From contig JAFSNU010000373.1 in the NCBI GenBank assembly GCA_017447325.1, positions 1 to 7,126 on the forward strand: a stretch of DNA of 7,126 nucleotides, written 5' to 3'. The DNA is from Synergistaceae bacterium. Lineage in GTDB: Bacteria > Synergistota > Synergistia > Synergistales > Aminobacteriaceae. Position 1 is the stretch's first letter. Every line of letters begins with the position of its first letter. Below the pieces are notes generated by a model, which was given only the letters and a program-made list of their open reading frames with translations, searched no databases and was not told the origin of the DNA. Both the position numbers and the translations under genes were made by a program. This document shows positions 1 through 6,146 of this stretch, one piece after another.

Positions 1-348
1 CCGTTAATGTTCAGAAATTCTATAGTCCCTGTCGTTAATATCACTACGCAGGCTTCGATGCCGTTATTTTTTATCGGCTTGATAATGGGCAATTCTATGC
101 TATTAAACTTGGGAATAATTTTATTCTGCGGCTCGTTAGTCTTTCATCTTGTGACTTTGCCGGTTGAGCTTGACGCAAGCTCACGCGCTTTAAAATTATT
201 GAAAGAGACGGGAACTTTAACGAGCGACGAGTTAGACGGAGCGAGAAAAGTTTTGAACGCGGCGGCCTTAACTTACGTTGCGGCGGCCTTGATGAGCATC
301 TTGCAGCTTGTGAGATTACTTTTAATTAAAAATTCGCGTGAAAGATAG
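1..348 (+). CDS. Membrane-bound neutral zinc metallopeptidase (YugP-like, Zn_peptidase_2 family), 3' part only
   Basis: This is the C-terminal 115 residues of a protein whose start lies before the window; the frame is open from base 1 (P-L-M-F-R-N), so the ATG at position 7 is internal and should not be taken as the start. Two closely spaced hydrophobic segments (about visible residues 21-50), then VTLPVELDASSRAL, then a last hydrophobic helix (about residues 88-110) match the C-terminal half of the YugP-type membrane zinc peptidases, in which the V-T-L-P-V-E-x-D-A-S-x-R stretch is highly characteristic. The family is usually about 225-235 residues, so roughly half is missing. The zinc-binding HExxH helix lies in the missing part and cannot be checked. 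The substrate of this family is not known to me. It is the first visible gene of the operon, 12 bases before rsmB. Confidence 0.85.
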   Translation, partial: PLMFRNSIVPVVNITTQASMPLFFIGLIMGNSMLLNLGIILFCGSLVFHLVTLPVELDASSRALKLLKETGTLTSDELDGARKVLNAAALTYVAAALMSILQLVRLLLIKNSRER

Positions 349-360
349 TTAATTTTTAAA

Positions 361-1737
361 ATGCGTGGCATCGAAGCGGCGTTACATGTTTTAGAGCAGG
401 TTAAAAGCGGCCGGCTTGCGTCTGAAGTTTTGCGCAAGACTGCTGATATAAACAAGATGAAGGGCGCGGATGTCTCGCTCGCGTCTTCGTTAATTTATCT
501 GGCTGAACGCAAGCGTGAACTCTGGGAAAATATTTATTTAGATTTTATTAAAGATAATTCTAAAAAATCAGAGCTGCCGGAACTTGTTAAAGACACTTTG
601 TTAATCGGCACGGCGGGAATTTTAGGATTAAAGCATTTTGCTCAAGGCGTTTTGGTTAATGCGTTAATCGATAATTTGAAGCGCAAAAAATTATTTCAAT
701 GGGTAAGGCTCGTTAATGCAGTTTTGCACGCGGTGGGCGAGGGCGGCAATGCAAAGCTTGAGGAATTAAAATCAAGCATGTCTTTACGTGACAGGGCGAT
801 ATATTCGGGCGTGCCGGTCTGGTCAATTCCGGTTTGGGAGAAGAGCTGGGCGAGGCCTGAGTTATTAAAATTATTTGAATATATTTCGCAGCCGCCTTTA
901 ACTTGCGTTAGAGTTGCAAATCTTGACGAAGCGTCACGCGCGGAGCTGTTAAATAATTTAAAGGCTCAGGACTTAATCGCGCCGAATTATAAAGATGATT
1001 TAAGCTCGCAGGTCGTGAGATTAAACACTACTATACTGCCCGTAAATATTTACGGCTTTGATAAAGGCCTTGTGACGGCTCAAAGCGAAAGCTCAGTTTT
1101 AGCCGCGTCGCTTGTGAAGAAATTTTATAAAAGCGGCTTGATACTCGACATGTGTTCCGGGCGGGGCGTTAAAGCCGGACAAATTTTGAGCGATTTAAAT
1201 AATTTTAAAGATTTAAAGCTCGAGGCATGGGAACTATCGACACCTAAGCACAAGAGCGCGTTTAAAGAACTCGCGAGATTAAATATAGATAAAGCTAAAT
1301 TTAATTTAAAGAACGGAAACGCGTTTGACTTAGAGCCTGATGATACGCCTAAATTTATAATTTTAGATGCGCCTTGTTCGGGCAGCGGCACGTGGACGCG
1401 CAAGCCTGACTCTAAATGGCGTTTGGACTGGGACAAGTTAGATAAATTAGTTTATACGCAAAAGAGACTGCTTGATCGGGCTTTAAATTTATGTGCTTCT
1501 GGAGGCTTCGTGCTTTATATAACTTGCAGCTTGTTTAAGAACGAGAATGAGAGCGTAGTAAGCGAGGCGTTAAATAATCATAAAGACTGCGTTGAAATGC
1601 CTGTAAATTTTAACGCGTTGAGCATGGGCGATGAAAAAATTTCGCCGTTTAAAAAGGGCAAGCCTTGGGGCTGTTATATCTGGCCGGAGACGCCGTGGCT
1701 CGACGGATTTTACTGCGCTTTAATCATGAAAAAATAA
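361..1737 (+). CDS. rsmB: 16S rRNA (cytosine-C5) methyltransferase RsmB (Sun/Fmu family)
   Basis: Predicted to methylate a cytosine of 16S rRNA (C967 in E. coli) using SAM. Residues 1-~145 form the helical NusB-like RNA-binding domain of RsmB; about 215-458 form the Rossmann methyltransferase. Visible motifs: SAM motif I at 261-274 (ILDMCSGRGVKAGQ), motif IV DAPCSGSG with Cys339, and motif VI ITCS with Cys389. In m5C RNA methyltransferases the TC cysteine attacks the base and the PC cysteine helps release the product; both are present. The end (WLDGFYCALIMKK) has the usual D-G-F-(F/Y)-x-A form. The length of 458 residues is slightly above E. coli (429). Motif I is unusual: SGRGVKA replaces the common AAPGGKT. 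The ATG at 361 matches the normal family N-terminus (RGIEAALHVLEQV), but no clear Shine-Dalgarno precedes it, so translation is probably coupled to the upstream gene 12 bases away. Confidence 0.93.
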   Translation: MRGIEAALHVLEQVKSGRLASEVLRKTADINKMKGADVSLASSLIYLAERKRELWENIYLDFIKDNSKKSELPELVKDTLLIGTAGILGLKHFAQGVLVNALIDNLKRKKLFQWVRLVNAVLHAVGEGGNAKLEELKSSMSLRDRAIYSGVPVWSIPVWEKSWARPELLKLFEYISQPPLTCVRVANLDEASRAELLNNLKAQDLIAPNYKDDLSSQVVRLNTTILPVNIYGFDKGLVTAQSESSVLAASLVKKFYKSGLILDMCSGRGVKAGQILSDLNNFKDLKLEAWELSTPKHKSAFKELARLNIDKAKFNLKNGNAFDLEPDDTPKFIILDAPCSGSGTWTRKPDSKWRLDWDKLDKLVYTQKRLLDRALNLCASGGFVLYITCSLFKNENESVVSEALNNHKDCVEMPVNFNALSMGDEKISPFKKGKPWGCYIWPETPWLDGFYCALIMKK

Positions 1738-1765
1738 TTTTAAAATTAAAATTAAATTTTTTAAA

Positions 1766-1774
1766 AGAGAGGAG
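1766..1774 (+). promoter_or_regulatory. Ribosome binding site deciding a TTG start
   Basis: AGAGAGGAG lies 10 bases before the TTG at 1785 and 19 bases before the in-frame ATG at 1794. The spacing favours TTG, which gives the N-terminus M-K-K-M-F-S-W. The choice changes only three residues, but they include the two lysines ahead of the membrane segment. Confidence 0.7.
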
Positions 1775-1784
1775 CTATATATAA

Positions 1785-3047
1785 TTGAAGAAGATGTTTA
1801 GTTGGACGCTGCTTCTGGTCGTGTTAATAATTTTTGGATCCGGAGCGGTGGCAGTTTATACAGTATTTTTCACGGGCGATATAACGGTGCCGCCTTTGCG
1901 TGAGCGCACTGTAGTTGAAGCAGTTGAAGAGTTAAAGAGGCTTGACTTAGTAGCGCAGATTGAGAACGTTGCGTCAGCCTTGCCCGAGGGACGAGTGTTA
2001 GGCCAAGCACCGGAAGCCGGAACAAAGACCCGCAAGAAACAAGTCGTAGTATTGCAGGTGAGCCGCGGCGGCGAGCTTCACGCAGTGCCGGACGTTCGAG
2101 GCCAGACGCTTGCAAATGCTCAGAGCGTGATTAAAGAGCAGGGATTTGCTTTAGGCGATGTAATTAGAATTAAAGAGAAAGGCCACGAGCCCGGGACGGT
2201 AATAGCTCAAAGTCCCGCGTCTCCGGCGAATGTTCCTGTTGCGAGAAAAATTGATTTGTTAGTTCAGGACGGCGCGGCCGCGAGTACCGGAGCAGGTAAT
2301 AATAAAAACAGCGTGATAATTCCTGACGTAAATCGCATGACTGAACGAGAGGCAAGAAATTTATTAGAGGCAAGCGGGCTTAAAGTTCAGACGGTCGATA
2401 GAGTTTACAGCCCTGTAATGTCCGACGGCTTAGCGATAGAGACGAGGCCAAGCGCAGGGACGGCAGTTAAACAGGGCGATGCCGTGAGATTAAAAATTGC
2501 TACGTCAAGACGGCCGGCGGGATATTCTGACGAGAGCGGCACGCCGAATAACGCGCGTAAAGTAACGTCAAATCAAAATGCAGCGCAAAATCAAGAGCAA
2601 ACTCAAAACTCAGCTCAAGCTAATAATGCTAATAATACAGGACGCAGCATTAAAGTCTCAGTGCCTGGTCAGGAAGACGTGTTTATCGGCGACGGCGAGA
2701 GAAAGGATTTGCCGATTAAAGAGGTTGACGTGACCGTCAGCGTATTAGACCAGCCGAGCACGAGACGCGCGGCGAATAATGCAAATCAAAATCAAGCATC
2801 GCAGGCGCAAACTCAAGCAAATAATAATTCAGGCAGCAAGACCGCGAGATTTAGATATCAAGTTCCGCCGTTGGTAACGCCTATGGACGTTAGAATTGAG
2901 CTGACTGATCCGGCCGGCCGCAGGACTTTATTAAACCGTCAGGCTCGGAGCGGCGAAAATATTTCGCTCGAGGCAAAGTATGACAAAGAATGTTTAATAA
3001 CTATATTCTTGGGCGGCGAGATGGTCGGCCAGCAGCGTTATAGATAA
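1785..3047 (+). CDS. Single-pass membrane protein with three PASTA domains and no kinase domain
   Basis: A short basic N-terminus and one hydrophobic segment (residues 6-29) are followed by three PASTA domains at about 31-94, 97-162 and 176-239, each with a V-P-x-(V/L) or I-P-D-V opening, an A-x-x-x-(L/I) helix and an x-P-x-x-G-x-x-V turn (QAPEAGTKT, QSPASPANV, TRPSAGTAV). The topology is most likely N-in with the PASTA array outside. PASTA domains bind peptidoglycan fragments or cell-wall precursors in Ser/Thr kinases and penicillin-binding proteins; here neither partner domain is present, so a wall-sensing or scaffolding role is inference. After the array come an Asn/Gln-rich linker (about 252-285), a beta-rich segment (286-325), a second Asn/Gln-rich linker (329-350) and a C-terminal 70 residues (353-420) that I cannot assign to a family. 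The start is TTG. It lies between rsmB (47-base gap) and rpe (52-base gap). Confidence 0.85.
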   Translation: MKKMFSWTLLLVVLIIFGSGAVAVYTVFFTGDITVPPLRERTVVEAVEELKRLDLVAQIENVASALPEGRVLGQAPEAGTKTRKKQVVVLQVSRGGELHAVPDVRGQTLANAQSVIKEQGFALGDVIRIKEKGHEPGTVIAQSPASPANVPVARKIDLLVQDGAAASTGAGNNKNSVIIPDVNRMTEREARNLLEASGLKVQTVDRVYSPVMSDGLAIETRPSAGTAVKQGDAVRLKIATSRRPAGYSDESGTPNNARKVTSNQNAAQNQEQTQNSAQANNANNTGRSIKVSVPGQEDVFIGDGERKDLPIKEVDVTVSVLDQPSTRRAANNANQNQASQAQTQANNNSGSKTARFRYQVPPLVTPMDVRIELTDPAGRRTLLNRQARSGENISLEAKYDKECLITIFLGGEMVGQQRYR

Positions 3048-3080
3048 AAATTAAAATTAAATTATAAATTATATATATAT

Positions 3081-3092
3081 AAAGGAAGAAGG
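3081..3092 (+). promoter_or_regulatory. Ribosome binding site of rpe
   Basis: The purine run AAAGGAAGAAGG ends 7 bases before the ATG at 3100 and offers two overlapping Shine-Dalgarno cores (AAGGA and AAGG). It follows an A/T-only stretch with TATATATAT at about 3071-3080. That stretch could act as a weak promoter -10, but I see no convincing -35. Confidence 0.6.
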
Positions 3093-3099
3093 TTGCATT

Positions 3100-3774
3100 A
3101 TGGACAATCGTAAAATTTTGATCGCGCCGTCGATACTTGGCGCAGACCCGTTAAATATTGCAAATTGCGTTGAAAGTTTGGAAAATAATTTTGACTGGCT
3201 GCATTTGGACATAATGGACGGTCATTTTGTGAAAAATATTTCGTTTGGGCCGAGTGTAGCTAAAGCGATGCGCGCGAGATGGCCCGAGGCGTTTATCGAT
3301 GCGCACCTGATGATAGATTGCCTTGACATAATGCTGCCGGAATTTATAAATGCTAAGCCGGATTTAATTACGCTTCATGCTGAAGTTGAAACGCAGTTAT
3401 TGCACGCGAGATTAATGCAGATTAAAAAGGCGGGAATAAAGGCCGGAGTGTCGATAGGGCCGGTTACTTCGCTTGAAGTTGTAAAGCCTGTTTTAAATCT
3501 TGCAGATTTAGTTTTAATAATGTCGGTGACGCCAGGCTTCGGCGGACAAAGTTTTATTGAAAGCACGCTGGACAAGACGCGCGAGCTTGTGAGCTTGCGG
3601 GCAGCTTTAAAATATAATTATTTAATCCAGATGGACGGCGGCATTAAGGCTGAAAATGCTTTGAAAGTTGTGCAGGCCGGCTGTGATGTAATAGTTATGG
3701 GCAGTGCGGTGTTCAGTGCGGACAATCCGGCTGAATATTTAAAAGATTTAAAATTAAAATTTAAAAATTTTTAA
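3100..3774 (+). CDS. rpe: Ribulose-phosphate 3-epimerase
   Basis: Interconverts D-ribulose 5-phosphate and D-xylulose 5-phosphate in the pentose phosphate pathway; cytosolic TIM barrel with a divalent metal. The 224 residues match the usual family length (about 215-230). Visible signatures: APSIL at 9-13 with Ser11; WLHLDIMDGHFV at 33-44 with metal ligands His35 and Asp37 and catalytic-loop Met39; HLM at 69-71 with metal ligand His69; TLHAE at 91-95; phosphate-loop GFGGQ at 146-150; DGG at 179-181 with Asp179, the second catalytic Asp; and GSAVF at 201-205 for phosphate binding. All catalytic and metal positions are intact. Small departures from the common sequence are V-K-N instead of V-P-N at 44-46 and Q-M-D-G-G instead of E-V-D-G-G. 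Its place among envelope and ribosome-maturation genes reflects the conserved operon rather than an obvious functional link. Confidence 0.95.
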   Translation: MDNRKILIAPSILGADPLNIANCVESLENNFDWLHLDIMDGHFVKNISFGPSVAKAMRARWPEAFIDAHLMIDCLDIMLPEFINAKPDLITLHAEVETQLLHARLMQIKKAGIKAGVSIGPVTSLEVVKPVLNLADLVLIMSVTPGFGGQSFIESTLDKTRELVSLRAALKYNYLIQMDGGIKAENALKVVQAGCDVIVMGSAVFSADNPAEYLKDLKLKFKNF

Positions 3775-3778
3775 AGGA
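3773..3778 (+). promoter_or_regulatory. Ribosome binding site of rodZ overlapping the rpe stop codon
   Basis: AAAGGA begins inside the TAA stop of rpe (3772-3774) and lies 8 bases before the rodZ ATG at 3787. Ribosomes ending rpe sit on the rodZ initiation site, so the two genes are probably translationally coupled. Confidence 0.7.
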
Positions 3779-3786
3779 CGTATATT

Positions 3787-4641
3787 ATGGATCAGAACGA
3801 GAGTTTAATAGAGCTTGGCCGTCTTGCAGCTGAACGGCGCGAAGAGGCGAATTTAAGCTTGCAGGACATTTACGAGCGGACGAAAATTAGAATTGAATAT
3901 TTGCGGGGAATCGAGTCGGGAAATTATAACGGCTTCCCCGAGCCTGTTTACGTGCGCGGATTTGTCAGAACTTATTTGAGCTTGATTAACGCGCAGGACT
4001 TGCAGGATGATTTTATAGCGCAGCTTGCCCGTTTAAATTCGCAGCCGCATAATAAGCATCAGCATGAAATGCAGATAACTAATCCGAATATTTTGGGCAG
4101 CGCGAACGTGCAAAAGGGATTTAAGCCGGTGTCGCACATATGGCTGTTTATAGTCTTGCTTGCGGCGCTTGCAGGAACGGGCGTATATGTCTGGTACTCG
4201 CTTTCGAACGGCGGATTTAGTCTTGAGAATTTTAAATGGCCGAACTTCGCCGCGACGAGTGCAAGCGACGAGAATAATAATTCAGAGCCTGAAGTACAGC
4301 CCGAGCCTGTGCCGGTTGTTATATCTGAAGACAAAAAGCCTGAGCCTGAGCCTAAGCCCCAGCCGGTTAAAATTAAGCCGTATATAGAGATAAGAGCGCA
4401 GAATGATGTGTGGATGAGCGTGTCAATAGGCGATAATAACGTATTTAGAAAAACTTTGCGCAAGGGCGGAGCTGTGTCGTGGGACATGGGCAGCAACAAC
4501 GCGCGCGTGACTTACGGCAGACCTAATGCAGCTATAGTTATATTGAACGGCAAAAATTTAGGTCCTGCAAGCCCGAGACCTACTAAAAAATCTGAGACTT
4601 ATATTTATTTCCCGGACGGCACGTCTAAGAAAAATAATTAA
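3787..4641 (+). CDS. rodZ: RodZ-like cell-shape protein: HTH domain, single membrane segment, DUF4115-type C-terminal domain
   Basis: RodZ is a bitopic membrane protein that links MreB filaments to the wall-elongation machinery through its cytoplasmic helix-turn-helix domain. In this 284-residue protein residues 7-70 form the HTH_25-type domain (LGRLAAERREEANLSLQDIYERTKI, then the signature YLRGIESGNYNGFPEPVYVRGFVRTY), 71-115 are a juxtamembrane linker, 117-138 a hydrophobic membrane helix, 139-197 a periplasmic or extracellular linker rich in Glu and Pro (167-195), and about 198-276 a beta-strand domain of the RodZ C-terminal (DUF4115) type, with DVWMSVSIGD, FRKTLRKGG and a closing Y-I-Y-F. 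The architecture is complete. It is translationally coupled to rpe and followed 9 bases later by rimO. Having RodZ and a PASTA membrane protein in the same operon suggests shared control of envelope growth, which is inference. An ordinary transcription regulator is excluded by the membrane segment and C-terminal domain. Confidence 0.88.
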   Translation: MDQNESLIELGRLAAERREEANLSLQDIYERTKIRIEYLRGIESGNYNGFPEPVYVRGFVRTYLSLINAQDLQDDFIAQLARLNSQPHNKHQHEMQITNPNILGSANVQKGFKPVSHIWLFIVLLAALAGTGVYVWYSLSNGGFSLENFKWPNFAATSASDENNNSEPEVQPEPVPVVISEDKKPEPEPKPQPVKIKPYIEIRAQNDVWMSVSIGDNNVFRKTLRKGGAVSWDMGSNNARVTYGRPNAAIVILNGKNLGPASPRPTKKSETYIYFPDGTSKKNN

Positions 4642-4650
4642 TTTTAAAGC

Positions 4651-6042
4651 ATGAAAATATTTTTGATGAGTATGGGCTGCGCTAAAAATTCTGTTGACAG
4701 CGAGAGATTAGCCGGCAGGATTATCAGCGCAGGCCATGAGATAGTCAGCGATGTTGATAAAGCTGAAATCGGAATTATAAACACGTGCGGATTTATTCAG
4801 GACGCTGTGAAAGAAAATATAGATGCGATTTTAGATTTGGAGCAGCTGAAGCTTGAAAATAAATTAAAGCATATTATAGTGACGGGCTGTTTGGTAAATC
4901 GATATGAGCAGGAGCTAAAGGCCGAGCTGCCGACTGTAGATTTATTCACGCGGGCGGAGAGCTGGGACGATATTATAAAGTTATTAACGCCTAAAGCTTT
5001 AAATAAATTATGCGATAGATTTATGCTTGAGCCGGTCACGCCGTGGTCGAGATATTTGAAGTTAAGCGAGGGCTGTAATAAATTCTGCACGTACTGCTCG
5101 ATACCGTTCATACGCGGCAGATTGCGAAGCGTCGAGATTAAAGATTTAGTGAACGAGGCTTTGAAGTTATGCGAGGGCGGCGCGAAAGAAATTTGTTTAG
5201 TAGCCCAGGACTTAATGGACTACGGCAAAGATTTATATAATAAGCCGATGCTTAAAGAATTAATAGAAATTTTAAACAAAGAGCTGCCGGACGGGACGTG
5301 GCTTAGGCCGTTATACATGTATCCCGACGAGATGACGCATGAGTTTATAGACTTCATGTTAAGTAAAGATAAAGTTTTAAGATATTTTGACATGCCTGTG
5401 CAGCACATCAGCGATAAAATTTTGCGGCGCATGAACCGCAAGACGACGAGCGATAAAATTAAAGATATTATTAAATATGTAAGATCATGCGATAAATTTT
5501 TCACGCTGCGCACAACTATAATGACGGGCTTCCCCGGCGAGACTGAAAGCGATTTTGACGAGCTGTTAGAATTTTTGAGCGAAGCTAAAATAGATCACGC
5601 CGGAGCGTTTATATTTTCGCCGGAAGAGGGCACCCGCGCGGCAGAGTTTGCAGATCAAGTTGATTTTGACACGGCTCAAGAGCGTTATCAGGCCGTGACG
5701 GACTTGCAGTTTGACATAGCTCAAGAGCGCGGCGAATTATTTATTGACAAAGAGCTTGAGGTGTTGATTGAAGAGATTAATATTGACGCTGAGAGCGCAG
5801 GGCAAGCCTCGCAGAGCTTGGAGCTTGAGAGCTTGAGCAATAATAAAAATTTTGCGGGCGAGAACGGCGGCAGCGAGTTTGAGATCTGGGGACGTTCGTA
5901 TCGCGATGCGCCGGACGTTGACGGCAGAATTTGCGCAGAGGGCTTGATGAGTGACAAAATAAAATTATTAAAGCCCAGCGATAAAGTCAAAATTAAAATT
6001 CAGGAATGCGTCGGTAATGACTTATTCGGGGAAATAGTTTAA
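4651..6042 (+). CDS. rimO: Ribosomal protein uS12 (aspartate C3) methylthiotransferase RimO
   Basis: Radical-SAM enzyme that adds a methylthio group to a conserved aspartate of ribosomal protein S12. Domains in order: UPF0004/MTTase N-terminal domain (1-~125) with auxiliary [4Fe-4S] cysteines Cys10 (SMGCAKNSVDSE), Cys46 (NTCGF) and Cys80 (TGCL); radical SAM core (about 130-365) with the CxxxCxxC triad Cys142, Cys146, Cys149 (EGCNKFCTYCSIPFIRGRLRS); and C-terminal TRAM domain (about 366-463, with GRSYRDAPDVDG at 414-425). MGCAKNSVDSE and GRSYRDAPDVDG favour RimO over the tRNA enzymes MiaB and MtaB. The 463 residues exceed the usual ~430-445 because of a low-complexity Ser/Glu/Asn-rich insert (about 378-408) inside TRAM. 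It starts 9 bases after rodZ with no good Shine-Dalgarno, so coupling is likely. It is the last gene before the terminator at 6046. Confidence 0.95.
   Translation: MKIFLMSMGCAKNSVDSERLAGRIISAGHEIVSDVDKAEIGIINTCGFIQDAVKENIDAILDLEQLKLENKLKHIIVTGCLVNRYEQELKAELPTVDLFTRAESWDDIIKLLTPKALNKLCDRFMLEPVTPWSRYLKLSEGCNKFCTYCSIPFIRGRLRSVEIKDLVNEALKLCEGGAKEICLVAQDLMDYGKDLYNKPMLKELIEILNKELPDGTWLRPLYMYPDEMTHEFIDFMLSKDKVLRYFDMPVQHISDKILRRMNRKTTSDKIKDIIKYVRSCDKFFTLRTTIMTGFPGETESDFDELLEFLSEAKIDHAGAFIFSPEEGTRAAEFADQVDFDTAQERYQAVTDLQFDIAQERGELFIDKELEVLIEEINIDAESAGQASQSLELESLSNNKNFAGENGGSEFEIWGRSYRDAPDVDGRICAEGLMSDKIKLLKPSDKVKIKIQECVGNDLFGEIV
5813..5838 (+). repeat. Short imperfect tandem repeat inside rimO (AGAGCTTG units)
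   Basis: AGAGCTTG, GAGCTTG, AGAGCTTG and AGC follow one another directly, and the two full units are 15 bases (five codons) apart. The repeat encodes the S-L-E-L-E-S-L-S stretch in the extra segment of the RimO TRAM domain, so the insert may have grown by local duplication. The repeat is short and could be coincidence of codon use. Confidence 0.4.
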
Positions 6043-6045
6043 GAA

Positions 6046-6098
6046 TTAAAAATTTTTGCCGTGTGAGTTAATTTTAAATTAATCGCGCGGCAATTTTT
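6046..6098 (+). terminator. Strong rho-independent terminator after rimO (hairpin repeat, copy 1)
   Basis: The left arm, beginning TTGCCGTGTGAG at 6056, pairs with the right arm ending TCGCGCGGCAA at 6093, with a nearly palindromic A/T centre (TTAATTTTAAATTAA). There is one unpaired G (6067), and two pairs (6062-6087, 6064-6085) are T-G wobbles. A run of T follows at 6094-6098. An A-run at 6048-6052 lengthens the stem and could let it work in reverse. It closes the six-gene operon four bases after the rimO stop. The same element recurs at 6987-7034 with 46 of 48 bases identical. Confidence 0.88.
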
Positions 6099-6104
6099 GT
6101 ATAT

Positions 6105-6110
6105 TATAAT
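6105..6110 (+). promoter_or_regulatory. Candidate -10 box (TATAAT) of the methyltransferase gene
   Basis: A perfect TATAAT sits 37 bases before the ATG at 6147, just after the terminator T-run. No good -35 is found 16-18 bases upstream, where the terminator stem lies (about 6081-6087), so the promoter may be weak or depend on a factor. A promoter is expected here because the terminator separates this gene from the operon. The region is A/T-rich, so a chance match is possible. Confidence 0.4.
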
Positions 6111-6129
6111 ATTTAAATAAATTATAAAC

Positions 6130-6135
6130 AGGAGG
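6130..6135 (+). promoter_or_regulatory. Strong ribosome binding site (AGGAGG) of the methyltransferase gene
   Basis: A consensus AGGAGG lies 11 bases before the ATG at 6147. It is the best Shine-Dalgarno in the window and fixes the start. In contrast, rsmB and rimO have almost none, which fits this gene being translated independently. Confidence 0.75.
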
Positions 6136-6146
6136 CTTTAAGTTCT

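Noticed and set aside
7..348. Complete 113-residue membrane protein starting at the ATG at position 7
   Set aside because: The frame is open to the window edge and the sequence matches the C-terminal half of a larger zinc peptidase, so it is truncated by the window.
1125..1436. 103-codon minus-strand open frame within rsmB
   Set aside because: It lies antisense to the methyltransferase catalytic motifs, resembles no protein family, and is explained by the codon bias of rsmB.
1870..2373. Two minus-strand frames within the PASTA gene
   Set aside because: No ribosome sites and no recognisable domains, and they oppose three well-supported PASTA domains.
3061..3085. Internal promoter before rpe from the TATATATAT stretch
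   Set aside because: The gap is almost pure A/T, so -10-like strings are expected by chance, and there is no -35 at the right distance; kept only as a remark.
4059..4499. 146-codon minus-strand open frame and a 75-codon plus-strand frame within rodZ
   Set aside because: Both are shadows of rodZ; the minus-strand product is a low-complexity mirror of the Glu/Pro linker and neither has a ribosome site.
4797..5990. Three minus-strand frames within rimO (4797-5111, 5220-5513, 5721-5990)
   Set aside because: They are antisense to conserved Fe-S and TRAM motifs and look like codon-bias shadows rich in Ser/Leu/Ile.
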